Of a stretch of 50,798 nucleotides of DNA, positions 16,655 to 25,242 are shown piece by piece. Below the pieces are notes generated by a model. The model did no database searches, was not told where the DNA came from, and saw only the letters and a list, made by a program, of their open reading frames with translations. The translations under genes and the position numbers were made by a program. Position 1 is the stretch's first letter; every line of letters begins with the position of its first letter. This stretch comes from Chryseobacterium pennae (GTDB taxonomy: Bacteria; Bacteroidota; Bacteroidia; Flavobacteriales; Weeksellaceae), in NCBI RefSeq assembly GCF_003385515.1, contig NZ_QNVT01000038.1:1-50798 (forward strand). The letters are read 5' to 3'.

Positions 16655-17290
16655 ATGTCAATTAAATTAGGAGATACAGCACCCAACTTTCAGGCAGAAA
16701 CCTCTGCGGGGGATATTAATTTTTATAGTTACCTGGGGGATTCCTGGGGGATTCTGTTTTCGCACCCGGCAGATTATACACCGGTGTGCACTACAGAATT
16801 GGGATATACTTCTAAATTACAATCTGAATTTGCCCAAAGAGACACAAAGGTAATTGCTTTAAGTGTGGATGGGGTAGAGGATCATCAGAACTGGGTAAAA
16901 GACATTAATGAAACTCAGCATACTGAAGTTCAGTTTCCGATCATAGCGGATAAGGATAGAAAAGTTTCAGAACTGTATGATTTTATTCATCCTAATGCTT
17001 CTGCAACAGCAACAGTGCGTTCGTTATTGATTATTGATCCAGCGAAAAAGGTAAGGCTTATTATTACCTATCCTGCCTCTACAGGACGGAATTTTAATGA
17101 AATCCTGAGGGTATTGGATTCTTTACAATTAGTTGACAATTATCAGGTGGCTACTCCTGTCAACTGGGAAAACGGAGAGGATGTTATCGTTCCGCCAACG
17201 GTTTCTACAGAAGAGGCCATCAAAAAATTCCCTAAAGGCGTTACGGAAATAAAGCCGTACCTAAGATATACGCCCCAACCCAATACATGA
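16655..17290 (+). CDS. 1-Cys peroxiredoxin (Prx6 type)
   Basis: A 211-aa peroxiredoxin of the Prx6/1-Cys class that reduces H2O2 and organic hydroperoxides. The peroxidatic Cys is C45 in HPADYTPVCTTELG; no resolving Cys is evident, as expected for the class. The C-terminal dimerisation extension with VIVPPTVSTEEA and FPKGVTEIKPYLRYTPQP is present and full length. I prefer ATG 16655 (MSIKLGDTAPNF) to the in-frame ATG 16643, which would lie only about 6 nt from the predicted transcript start. The palindrome around its -7 element suggests regulated, probably oxidative-stress, expression. Confidence 0.92.
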   Translation: MSIKLGDTAPNFQAETSAGDINFYSYLGDSWGILFSHPADYTPVCTTELGYTSKLQSEFAQRDTKVIALSVDGVEDHQNWVKDINETQHTEVQFPIIADKDRKVSELYDFIHPNASATATVRSLLIIDPAKKVRLIITYPASTGRNFNEILRVLDSLQLVDNYQVATPVNWENGEDVIVPPTVSTEEAIKKFPKGVTEIKPYLRYTPQPNT

Positions 17291-17331
17291 TTTATTTGAT
17301 TTTTTATAGTTTAGTTTTAATTTGTACGAAG

Positions 17332-17360
17332 AGCGCCCCGAAAATAAATTTCGGGGCGCT
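17332..17360. terminator. Bidirectional terminator (Prx / OMP)
   Basis: A perfect 12-bp GC-rich stem AGCGCCCCGAAA (17332-17343) / TTTCGGGGCGCT (17349-17360), 5-base loop, with a T-rich 3' side, lies between convergent genes ending at 17290 and 17394. Confidence 0.92.
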
Positions 17361-17393
17361 TTCAAATTTTTTATAAAGTGTATAAGTAATTGA

Positions 17394-17987
17394 TTACTTA
17401 ACGTCGTTAATAACTTGCTTAGCTTTAGAAGTTGGTAAATAAACACTAAATCCAAGATTAAAAGTAATGTTAGATGTTAATCCTGTATTTCCAAAACCTG
17501 TAACACCAGCATATTTTACCAAACCTTCTAGTCCGATATTTGGAGTGATAAAGTAAGAATAACCTGGTCCTGCACCAAAGTCAAGACCTGTAGTAGAGTT
17601 ACCTCCTTGGCTGATAGAATATCCACCAACACCTACGTTACCTTCGAAGAACCATCTTCCGTGATGTAATAAGTTGTTAACACCTTGTTCTCCCGGAGAA
17701 AGATAGTAACGTCCTAAAGCTCCTACACCATAATCAAATCTTGTACTTGAATCTTTAGAAGATTTACCGATACCTAAATTTACATATCCACCAACAGCTA
17801 CATTATCTTCGATGAAATAAGCCCCTTTTGGTTGTAGGTTAATTTGGTATCCACCACCTGTGTTTAATCCGAAATTACTTGTTACTAAACTACTTCCTAC
17901 CATCCAATTACCTTTCTGAATCTGAGCGTTTGCAGTTGCTGTTAAACCTGCTACGGCTAATACTCCTGTTAAAATAAGTTTTTTCAT
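17394..17987 (-). CDS. Outer-membrane beta-barrel protein
   Basis: A 197-aa OMP_b-brl-like porin fold. A clear signal peptide (MKKLILTGVLAVAGLTATANA) precedes alternating aromatic/glycine beta-strands: GYQINLQPKGAYFI, VAVGGYVNLGIG, GVGALGRYYLSP, WFFEGNVGVGGYS, FGAGPGYSYFI. This pattern gives an 8-stranded barrel. The final strand (ITFNLGFSVYLP) is followed by a charged tail, so the terminal aromatic residue is not at the very end. Codon bias (CCT, ACA, GTA) suggests abundant expression. The role is unknown; likely structural. Confidence 0.82.
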   Translation of the reverse strand: MKKLILTGVLAVAGLTATANAQIQKGNWMVGSSLVTSNFGLNTGGGYQINLQPKGAYFIEDNVAVGGYVNLGIGKSSKDSSTRFDYGVGALGRYYLSPGEQGVNNLLHHGRWFFEGNVGVGGYSISQGGNSTTGLDFGAGPGYSYFITPNIGLEGLVKYAGVTGFGNTGLTSNITFNLGFSVYLPTSKAKQVINDVK

Positions 17988-18223
17988 AATTTATTATTTT
18001 AATAATTAAATGTTTATTATTCACGAATTATAGAAAAAACAATAAATGTGCCAGAGTCTTAATTTTAGACAATTTTTCTAAATTAATGTTAATAATATCA
18101 ATGAGATAGGATGGAAATTTTTAACATTATTATTGAATATTTCATAATTATTAATAATGAAGTCAGAAAGCCAAAAGGGAATATTATTGAATTTTTAAAA
18201 AATCTTAATTCTCTTTTATCATT

Positions 18224-18739
18224 TTAAATACACAAAAGGAGAATAGATATAATAAGTCCTGCAATCGTAAACTTGATTCCACGCTTGAAAGCTTTTGTCT
18301 TAGGATTAAACATCCAGAAACTCGAGATTACAAAGAAGAAAAGTGCAACTCCGAAAAATACACTTAGAGGTGCTATGGCATCTTTAGATTGTGATTTGTG
18401 AAGAGAAACCATTTTATCCAGTACAAAAGGCAGTTCCATTTTTGAATACTTAGCAACCCCTGTAGAAGAATCATAGGTTCCTTTTTTAAAATGAAGAACG
18501 GTACCTTCAGTTTTTTCCACTTCAAGACCTTTCATTTTCAATTCCTTTTTCAGTTCTTTTTCAGAAAGGTTTGCGGATAAAGTCTTTTCGTACTTTTTTT
18601 CACTCTTTAGAAAATCGGTGTCTCTGTAGACCAAAATAATTCCACTTACGGCATACACAGCCATAATACCTGCCAGGAAATACCCCAGATAACGGTGTGT
18701 AATTCTCATGAAACTTCTTGTGTCTTTAATCTTATCCAT
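18224..18739 (-). CDS. PepSY-associated membrane protein
   Basis: A 171-aa inner-membrane protein of the PepSY-TM type. The N-terminal RITHRYLGYFLAGIMAVYAVSGIILVYRD is the usual first helix of PepSY-TM proteins, with conserved His near its start; a PepSY-like periplasmic stretch follows (about 45-110) and then two more helices (APLSVFFGVALFFFV and FTIAGLIISILLLCI). It lies 92 bp downstream of a siderophore receptor gene on the same strand. Such proteins often accompany TonB-dependent siderophore receptors and are thought to help iron release or reduction, inferred from context. Confidence 0.82.
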   Translation of the reverse strand: MDKIKDTRSFMRITHRYLGYFLAGIMAVYAVSGIILVYRDTDFLKSEKKYEKTLSANLSEKELKKELKMKGLEVEKTEGTVLHFKKGTYDSSTGVAKYSKMELPFVLDKMVSLHKSQSKDAIAPLSVFFGVALFFFVISSFWMFNPKTKAFKRGIKFTIAGLIISILLLCI

Positions 18740-18831
18740 ATCGTTTTTTTGTTTTGTTTTTAAATTTCAAAAGTGGAAGCTGCAAAAATGCAATTTCCAC
18801 TTTTAATAAAGAAGTAATTATATGTTTAATT

Positions 18832-21117
18832 CTACAGTTTGTATGTCAACGTAAAATAATAATTTCTTGGAGTAATCGGGTTTACTGAATAATTCTCGTG
18901 AACATTATAATTGACTGTATCAAATAGATTTCCCACTCTTCCCTGGATAGAGAACTTATTCCACTCGTAGCCAACTGATACAGAAACAGTAGTATAGTCT
19001 TTTAGATCAAACATTCTACTCACATTGTCTCTACTTGTATTTGTTGATTTTGAATCATTCCATCCCGCGATTCTGTCTCCGATATAATAAATTCCAGCTC
19101 CAACTTTTAATCCTTTTACATAGTTTGTAAATTTATAGAAAACAGAAGCATTCGCTGTTGTAGCTGGTGTTCTTACCAGTCTTTGTTTTTCAACATATCC
19201 CTTTTCAGGAGTGTCAAGGTAAACGGAATTGTTATATGAAAAACCTCCGATGATAGATAAGTTTTCTGTAGGATTTCCTGTAATATCTAATTCTACACCA
19301 CGGCTTCTCATATTTCCTGCAAATTCTTTAAGATTGGTATCTGTTGAATTTACCGGAGCTCCGTTTGTAGAAGAAGCGAACCAATACGTTTGATAATAAT
19401 TATTGTACATAATCTGGTAAGCCGTTAAGTTAACCGCTAAAGCATTGTTCCAGAAATTCTTTTTAACACCAATTTCGTATTGATCAACGGTTGATGGTTT
19501 TATGCTTTGTCTTGATAAAGTTGTTAACTGATTTTGAACATCTTTATCAATTTTAGTGGTATTTACTGTACCAAATTGATCCGAAGTATATCCTGCATTT
19601 GATGCAAACGAATTTGTATACGTTGCAAATACCGAAAGGTTTTCATTTGGTGCATAAACCAAACCTACTTTTGGAGAAAATGCATTGTCTGATGTTGAAG
19701 AATTGGCTACTTCAATTTTATCATTTAATGTAAAACGAGTAGTCAGTGTAGGCATATTTTCTATATAAGACCATCTTAGCCCGGCAATTACTTTTAGTTG
19801 CTTTGTTAAGCTGATAAAATCCTGTGCATAGAAGCCGATTCTTCTTGTATTGATTCTATTTTTTGTACTAAGAGTAGAATTTGGCATACCTACATTTCCC
19901 CATGTTGAAGGATCATCAAGGTATAAAAGATTTGTTGGACCCGTGATAGTATAAGCATAAGCATCTGCCTGGCTATAATCTGCATCTGCACCAATTAATA
20001 CTTTATGGTTGATTGTTCCGGTATTGAACTCACCATTAATGTTTACTTGTGCAGAAGTGTAATTTTGCTCGTTGTAAGTTTTACCAAAAGGCCTTTTCCA
20101 CGATAATCTGTTAGGATCTACAGTTTTATCTTTAGTGTCATATATCCATTGTACTCTTTCAGAAGAAAAATAATCTTTAGTATAGTTTTGGTAAGAAGCC
20201 GTAGCATTCAAAGACCATCTTTCGTTAAATTGGTGGTTAAAGGTTACATTCGTAGAAGCTTGCTGTACATCCTGATATTGCCAGTCTGTTCCGAAGAAGA
20301 CATTTCTGGGAAGAGCGTCATTCAATCTGTAGCTTTGGTTTTTTTCGGTAATAGATCCAAGTCCGAAATCCGGGGTGAAATTATTTTTAAGATAATCTGC
20401 CTCAACAATTAATTGAGATTTTTCACTTAAATTAAATAAAAATGAAGGGTTGAAGTAATATTTTTCAGACTGTACAACATCTCTGAAACTTTCAGCATAT
20501 TCGTAAGTTCCGTTTACTCTGAAAGCAATATTTTTAGATAATGGGCCATAAACATCAACTGTAGGCTTATAAGTATTCCAGCTTCCACCATTTAATCCTA
20601 GACTTCCGCCAAAATTGAATTTAGGCTTTTTGGTAATCATGTTAATAATACCTCCGGCAGCCGTATTTCCATAAAGCATTGCGTTGGCTCCTTTTAAAAC
20701 TTCTACTCTTTCAAGACCACTTACTTCCGGAAAAACTCCGCTATTTATTCTTGATCCATTCTTGAAAATATTATCATTTCCTAAAATAAAACCACGTCCA
20801 CCAAAGCTGTCCTGAGAATTTCCTCTGGATGAAGTAATATACATCCCGTTTACATTCTGAAGAACATCGCTCAATTGTTTTGCCTGTTGCTGCTCAATGA
20901 TTTCATGGGTAACGATAGCAATAGGTTGAGGGGTTTCCATTACTGTCAGATTAGACTTCGTAGATAATGGTCTCGCCTGGTTTGGATTTCCAGTTTTGTG
21001 AAGATTAATGTCTTCAATGGTTTGGGTTCTGATGGTATCTGCTTCAACGTTTTTCAGCTGTGAACTTGCTGAAATAGCTATAAATAGAAGACCTAAAGAA
21101 AGTAGTTGTCTTTTCAT
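18832..21117 (-). CDS. TonB-dependent siderophore receptor
   Basis: A 761-aa outer-membrane receptor of the FhuA/FpvA-like class. A signal peptide is followed by a plug domain at about 60-190 (TPQPIAIVTHEII, DVLQNVNGMYI, GFILGNDNIFKNGSR, VEVLKGANAMLYGNTAAGGIINMITKKP) and a 22-strand barrel ending in YYFTLTYKL. It imports a ferric siderophore with energy from TonB-ExbBD, not encoded here. There is no N-terminal CNA-B/carboxypeptidase-like domain, so it is not a SusC-type protein. A -7 element TACATTTG (minus strand, 21152-21159) lies 34 nt upstream. The downstream PepSY gene fits an iron-uptake unit. The ligand cannot be predicted. Confidence 0.93.
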   Translation of the reverse strand: MKRQLLSLGLLFIAISASSQLKNVEADTIRTQTIEDINLHKTGNPNQARPLSTKSNLTVMETPQPIAIVTHEIIEQQQAKQLSDVLQNVNGMYITSSRGNSQDSFGGRGFILGNDNIFKNGSRINSGVFPEVSGLERVEVLKGANAMLYGNTAAGGIINMITKKPKFNFGGSLGLNGGSWNTYKPTVDVYGPLSKNIAFRVNGTYEYAESFRDVVQSEKYYFNPSFLFNLSEKSQLIVEADYLKNNFTPDFGLGSITEKNQSYRLNDALPRNVFFGTDWQYQDVQQASTNVTFNHQFNERWSLNATASYQNYTKDYFSSERVQWIYDTKDKTVDPNRLSWKRPFGKTYNEQNYTSAQVNINGEFNTGTINHKVLIGADADYSQADAYAYTITGPTNLLYLDDPSTWGNVGMPNSTLSTKNRINTRRIGFYAQDFISLTKQLKVIAGLRWSYIENMPTLTTRFTLNDKIEVANSSTSDNAFSPKVGLVYAPNENLSVFATYTNSFASNAGYTSDQFGTVNTTKIDKDVQNQLTTLSRQSIKPSTVDQYEIGVKKNFWNNALAVNLTAYQIMYNNYYQTYWFASSTNGAPVNSTDTNLKEFAGNMRSRGVELDITGNPTENLSIIGGFSYNNSVYLDTPEKGYVEKQRLVRTPATTANASVFYKFTNYVKGLKVGAGIYYIGDRIAGWNDSKSTNTSRDNVSRMFDLKDYTTVSVSVGYEWNKFSIQGRVGNLFDTVNYNVHENYSVNPITPRNYYFTLTYKL

Positions 21118-21151
21118 TTTATTTTTATGTAGAACAGTTTTAAATAAGGCG

Positions 21152-21159
21152 CAAATGTA
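21152..21159 (-). promoter_or_regulatory. -7 element of siderophore receptor gene
   Basis: On the minus strand this reads TACATTTG, matching TAnnTTTG, 34 nt before the receptor ATG. No perfect TTTG is found 19-20 nt upstream; iron repression would be expected, but I could not see a clear Fur box. Confidence 0.45.
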
Positions 21160-21277
21160 AGTATTTGTTTAGAATGAATAAAAATTAATGCATGATTTTT
21201 GTCATGTCTTTTAAGGGTGAAATATATGGATTGTTTCTATCCTTATTGTAGATGGATAATCCGGCGTTTTTTATGAA

Positions 21278-21285
21278 TATATTTG
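21278..21285 (+). promoter_or_regulatory. -7 element of Gfo/Idh/MocA gene
   Basis: TATATTTG lies 15 nt before ATG 21301, giving a leader of roughly 9 nt. Confidence 0.5.
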
Positions 21286-21300
21286 TTAAAAAATTAAAAT

Positions 21301-22356
21301 ATGCAACTGGTAAAAGCAGGGCTTTGTGCCTTTGGAATGAGTGGAAAAGTATTTCATGCTCCTTTTTTAAAAGAACATCCGGGGTTCTTTATTTCTGCAA
21401 TAGTGGAAAGAAGTAAAGAAGAATCCAAAGAGAAATACCCTGAAGCCACGATCTATCGTTCGGTTGAAGATATGCTTCAGGATACAGATGTAGAATTAGT
21501 CATTATCAACACTCCGGTTCAGACGCATTATGAATATGCTAAAAAAGCATTGGAAGCTGGTAAAAACATCATCGTTGAAAAACCATTTACTGTAAATGTA
21601 GAGGAAGCGGAAGAGCTGGTAACACTGGCAGAAGAGAAAGGATTATTTTTAAGTGTGTATCAAAACAGAAGATTTGACCGTGATTTCCAGCAGGTACAAA
21701 AAGTTTTAAAGGAAGGGAAATTAGGAAATATCAAAGAGGCAGAGATCCGTTTTGACAGATTCCGTACTACGCCAAGCGGTAAACAGCATAAAGAAAATCC
21801 GGATCAGATAGGTTCGGGTTCACTGCATGACCTTGGAGCGCATCTTGTGGACCAGGTGATACAGTATTTCGGATATCCTGAAAAACTTTTTGCTGATGTA
21901 TTTTCTATGAAAGGTTCAGAATATGCCAATGATTATTTCGAAATCCTTCTGTTCTATAAAAATGATCTGAGAGTACGATTAAAATCTTCCGTTTTCACTA
22001 AAGAAGATCATTACGCTTATAAAATTCATGGTGATAGAGGGAGTCTCCTTCAGGAAAGAACCGATAATCAGGAAGCGGAATTGGTGGCAGGTGCCATTCC
22101 TGTTTATGGAAAAGAATGGATGCAGCCTTTGAAAGAAGCAGACGGAATTTTAAACTATCTGAATGAAAATTCAGAAACAGAAAGAATATTTACTTCAAGT
22201 GAAGCCGGAAATTATATGGATTATTACCAGCAAATCTATGAACATATTGTATTTGGATATCCTTTACCTTCACCGGGAAAAGAAGTGATTCAGAATATGA
22301 TGATCATCGATGCATCCATTACAAGTACAGAAGAAGGAAAGATCATCGTACTATAA
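21301..22356 (+). CDS. Gfo/Idh/MocA family NAD(P)-dependent oxidoreductase
   Basis: A 351-aa dehydrogenase. The N-terminal Rossmann fold reads AGLCAFGMSGKVFHAPFLKEHPGF with the family's G-x-G/S-x-x-G turn; VIINTPVQTHYEYAKKALEAGK and the EKPF motif (NIIVEKPFTVNVEEAEEL) follow, and the C-terminal domain shows GSLHDLGAHLVDQVIQYFG with the conserved Asp/His. Length is typical. The subfamily resembles cytosolic sugar or inositol-like oxidoreductases, but the substrate is not predictable. Monocistronic, with its own -7 element. Confidence 0.9.
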   Translation: MQLVKAGLCAFGMSGKVFHAPFLKEHPGFFISAIVERSKEESKEKYPEATIYRSVEDMLQDTDVELVIINTPVQTHYEYAKKALEAGKNIIVEKPFTVNVEEAEELVTLAEEKGLFLSVYQNRRFDRDFQQVQKVLKEGKLGNIKEAEIRFDRFRTTPSGKQHKENPDQIGSGSLHDLGAHLVDQVIQYFGYPEKLFADVFSMKGSEYANDYFEILLFYKNDLRVRLKSSVFTKEDHYAYKIHGDRGSLLQERTDNQEAELVAGAIPVYGKEWMQPLKEADGILNYLNENSETERIFTSSEAGNYMDYYQQIYEHIVFGYPLPSPGKEVIQNMMIIDASITSTEEGKIIVL

Positions 22357-22493
22357 ATTAACAAATGAGTTATCAATGAGTTCAAAGTTTAAAGTTCAAG
22401 GTTACTGGTAATCTGAAGTAGAATTTTTCTGCTCTTCCACCCTAAAAAGCTCTTACTCTCAAACTTTCTGAACTCATTCATAACTCCTGTTTT
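22357..22493. repeat. Intergenic repeat-like spacer
   Basis: Noncoding DNA between convergent genes. It contains TGCTCTTCCACCCTAAAAAG, CTCTTACTCTCAAACTTTC and CTCATTCATAACTCC. Read on the minus strand, it resembles the purine-rich spacer at about 33560-33640 (GAGTGGAAGAGTATTAGGG, GAGTATGAAAG). It is probably a member of a dispersed family; similarity was judged by eye. Confidence 0.35.
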
Positions 22494-24395
22494 TTACATG
22501 ATTTCCTGAAGTTCAAGCCATCTCATCTCATAGTTCTCCAGTTTTTCAGAGATCGTTTCCAGTTCAGAAGAAAGTTTGGCTATTTTTTCATAATCAGATT
22601 CATTATTGAGCTGATCTAGTATTTTTGCACGCTGCTCTTCCAGCCCTGGTATTTCTTTTTCAATAGTTTCCAGTTCCCTTTGTTCTTTAAAAGTTAATTT
22701 TCTTTTCTGAGCATTGGAAGATGAAGTGTTTTCTGTAGCAACAACTGTTTCTTTTATAGGTATAGGTTCAGCTTTTGCCGTTGTATTTTTTTCTAAAGCT
22801 TCTTCACGGCTTCTGGCCTCACGGTATTCTGAGAAATTTCCTACAAAATCTCTGATTTTTCCATCCCCTTCGAAAGCAAGAACGTTATCTACAATTCTGT
22901 CCATGAAATATCTGTCGTGGGAAACGATGATCAGAGATCCCTGGAATTGCTGTAGGAAGTTTTCAAGAACCGTTAATGTAGGAAGGTCCAAGTCATTTGT
23001 AGGTTCGTCAAAAATCAAAAAGTTAGGATTCTGATATAAAATATACATCAGGTGCAGTCTTCTTTTTTCTCCTCCTGATAATTTTGAGATAGGAGAGTAC
23101 TGTGTCTGGTCGTCAAATAAGAATAATCTCAGGAATTGTGATGCAGAAAGGCTTCTGCCATTGGCTAAAGGATAGAATTCTGCAATTTCCTTAATGAAAT
23201 CAATCACACGTTCATCCTCTTTATAAGTAAGACCTTTCTGGGCAAAATATCCGAAAGAAATAGTTTCTCCTGTTTCAATCTCACCTTTATCTATCTTTTC
23301 CAATCCCTGGATAATATTCAGTAAAGTAGATTTTCCGGCACCGTTTTTTCCAATGATTCCTACTTTCTCACCACGCTGGAACTGGTAGCTGAAATCTTTT
23401 AACAGGACCTTATTTCCAAAGCTTTTATCAATGTTTTTCAGTTCCAGAATTTTATTTCCCAGACGCTTCATTTCAAAATCAAGTTCCAGACCCTGTTTTC
23501 TGGTGTCTGTTTTAGCTACCTTTTCTGTTTCATAGAAAGAGTCAATTCTGCTTTTAGATTTTGTGGTTCTTGCTTTCGGTTGTCTTCGCATCCATTCCAG
23601 TTCTTTTCTGTAAAGGTTATTGGCTTTATCGATGGTTGCATTCATATTATCTTCACGGATCATTTTGTTCTCAAGATAGGTTGCATATGAACCATTGTGA
23701 ACGTAAAGATTTCTGTCTTCCATTTCCCAGATAATATCACAGACACTGTCCAGAAAATATCGATCGTGGGTAACGAGCAGTAACGTTATTTTTGCTTTGG
23801 TCAGATAGTTTTCAAGCCATTCCACCATATCCACATCAAGGTGGTTGGTAGGTTCATCCATGATCAGTAGAGTATGCTTATGCTCAGCTCTGGTTTCTGT
23901 CAATAATTTGGCTAAAGCAACACGCTTGACCTGGCCTCCGGAAAGCGTTCCCATTTTGGCATCAAGATCCGTAATTTTAAGCTGAGAAAGAATCTGTTTC
24001 ATTTCATTTTCAAGATCCCAGGCTTTATGGGCTTCCATATCAGCCAGTGCTTTTTCAATAAAATCATGATCTGTGGAATGAAGAGATTTGTGATAATTCT
24101 TCAAAGCAAGAATAGGTTCAGAATCCAGAGTCATCATGAATTCCTCAATGCTCAGATTGGAATCAAAATCAATTTCCTGGTCGAATAAAACAACCTGGAT
24201 ATCTTTATTAATGATTGCAGTGCCGCTGTCTGCAATTTCTTTACCCATTAAAATTTTCAGAAGGGTAGATTTTCCACTTCCGTTTTTGGCAACAATGGCA
24301 ATTTTGTCTCCTTCATTAATGTGAAAGGATATGTTTTCAAACAAAACTTTGATGCCGTAGGATTTGGTAAGATTTTCTGCAGAAACGTAATTCAT
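22494..24395 (-). CDS. ABC-F family ATPase (Uup-like)
   Basis: A 633-aa soluble twin-ABC protein without membrane domains. ABC1 has Walker A AKNGSGKST, signature LSGGQVKRVALAKLL and Walker B LLIMDEPTNHLD; ABC2 has GKNGAGKST, LSGGEKRRLHLMYIL and FLIFDEPTNDLD. A linker with a basic RRQPKARTTKSKSR stretch separates them. The C-terminal 70 residues form a charged coiled coil (about 560-633), as in Uup. ABC-F proteins act on ribosomes or, for Uup, in DNA metabolism; I cannot separate these here. A -7 element TATTTTTG (minus strand, 24435-24442) lies 39 nt upstream. Confidence 0.93.
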   Translation of the reverse strand: MNYVSAENLTKSYGIKVLFENISFHINEGDKIAIVAKNGSGKSTLLKILMGKEIADSGTAIINKDIQVVLFDQEIDFDSNLSIEEFMMTLDSEPILALKNYHKSLHSTDHDFIEKALADMEAHKAWDLENEMKQILSQLKITDLDAKMGTLSGGQVKRVALAKLLTETRAEHKHTLLIMDEPTNHLDVDMVEWLENYLTKAKITLLLVTHDRYFLDSVCDIIWEMEDRNLYVHNGSYATYLENKMIREDNMNATIDKANNLYRKELEWMRRQPKARTTKSKSRIDSFYETEKVAKTDTRKQGLELDFEMKRLGNKILELKNIDKSFGNKVLLKDFSYQFQRGEKVGIIGKNGAGKSTLLNIIQGLEKIDKGEIETGETISFGYFAQKGLTYKEDERVIDFIKEIAEFYPLANGRSLSASQFLRLFLFDDQTQYSPISKLSGGEKRRLHLMYILYQNPNFLIFDEPTNDLDLPTLTVLENFLQQFQGSLIIVSHDRYFMDRIVDNVLAFEGDGKIRDFVGNFSEYREARSREEALEKNTTAKAEPIPIKETVVATENTSSSNAQKRKLTFKEQRELETIEKEIPGLEEQRAKILDQLNNESDYEKIAKLSSELETISEKLENYEMRWLELQEIM

Positions 24396-24434
24396 TGGGA
24401 ATTAATAGTTTGATTTTAATTTTGAAATGAGTTG

Positions 24435-24442
24435 CAAAAATA
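24435..24442 (-). promoter_or_regulatory. -7 element of ABC-F gene
   Basis: The minus strand reads TATTTTTG, 39 nt before the ABC-F ATG. Confidence 0.45.
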
Positions 24443-24541
24443 CGAAAATGTCAGCACAAAACTTTCCGGAAGTTCTTTTATAAAAATGAATATTTATAAT
24501 TTTTTAATAAACTGTACCTGCTATCTGAGAAAACGATTTGG

Positions 24542-24549
24542 TAAATTTG
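24542..24549 (+). promoter_or_regulatory. -7 element of deoxyribonucleotidase gene
   Basis: TAAATTTG in the divergent spacer, 54 nt before ATG 24604. Confidence 0.45.
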
Positions 24550-24603
24550 GTATAAAGTATTCAGACTTAAACAATAATAATTTAAAAAACCGATTAAGAA
24601 CAA

Positions 24604-25116
24604 ATGAAAAAAGTGATTGTCGATATGGATGGGGTAATGGCAGATGTATACCATCAGCTGATTCAGTTTGAAAAAAGAGATACCGGAAAGGAAGTTGAGC
24701 TTAATGAAATAACAGGAAAACCTGAACTGGAAGTTTTTCCCAATGGTAAGAAACATGTGAATGAAGTAGGGTTTTTCAGAACATTACCTCTAATGAAAGG
24801 AAGTAAGGAAGCAATAGAATATCTGAACAGTAAATATGAATTGTATATTGTCTCCGCAGGAATGGAGTTTCCGAACAGCTTAAGAGAAAAATATGACTGG
24901 CTGGCTGAACATTTTCCATTCATTACCTGGGAACAGATTGTCCTTTGCGGAAGTAAAAAAGTTGTGGCAGGAGATGTAATGATTGATGATTATCCTAAGA
25001 ATTTGGACCATTTCTCAGGGGAACGACTGATTTTCACCCAGCCTCATAATGAACTGGTGGAAAATGAAACCTATAGAAGAGTGAATTCATGGGAGGAAAT
25101 CATGGAAATTTTATAG
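24604..25116 (+). CDS. 5'(3')-deoxyribonucleotidase-like HAD phosphatase
   Basis: A 170-aa HAD-superfamily enzyme of the NT5C (5',3'-nucleotidase) type. Motif I is VDMDGVMAD with nucleophile D7 and acid D9; motif II is YIVSAGMEF (Ser); the C-terminal acidic motif is DVMIDDYPKN. The compact cap and length fit bacterial deoxyribonucleotidases, which dephosphorylate dUMP/dTMP and limit dNTP pools. The exact substrate preference is inferred from the family. Divergent from the ABC-F gene with its own -7 element. Confidence 0.88.
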   Translation: MKKVIVDMDGVMADVYHQLIQFEKRDTGKEVELNEITGKPELEVFPNGKKHVNEVGFFRTLPLMKGSKEAIEYLNSKYELYIVSAGMEFPNSLREKYDWLAEHFPFITWEQIVLCGSKKVVAGDVMIDDYPKNLDHFSGERLIFTQPHNELVENETYRRVNSWEEIMEIL

Positions 25117-25219
25117 AGGACAGTTAATATGTAAATGGTTATTAGAAATTTAAAATAACTTTAACTAAAAAGGAATTAATTTTAATAATGCCTTATAAAT
25201 GTTGGCTGTTCTAAATAGA

Positions 25220-25227
25220 TAAGTTTG
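25220..25227 (+). promoter_or_regulatory. -7 element of hybrid hydrolase gene
   Basis: TAAGTTTG lies 15 nt before ATG 25243 and overlaps the in-frame TTG at 25225, arguing that this TTG is not the start. Confidence 0.5.
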
Positions 25228-25242
25228 CACCAAACTTTTAAC

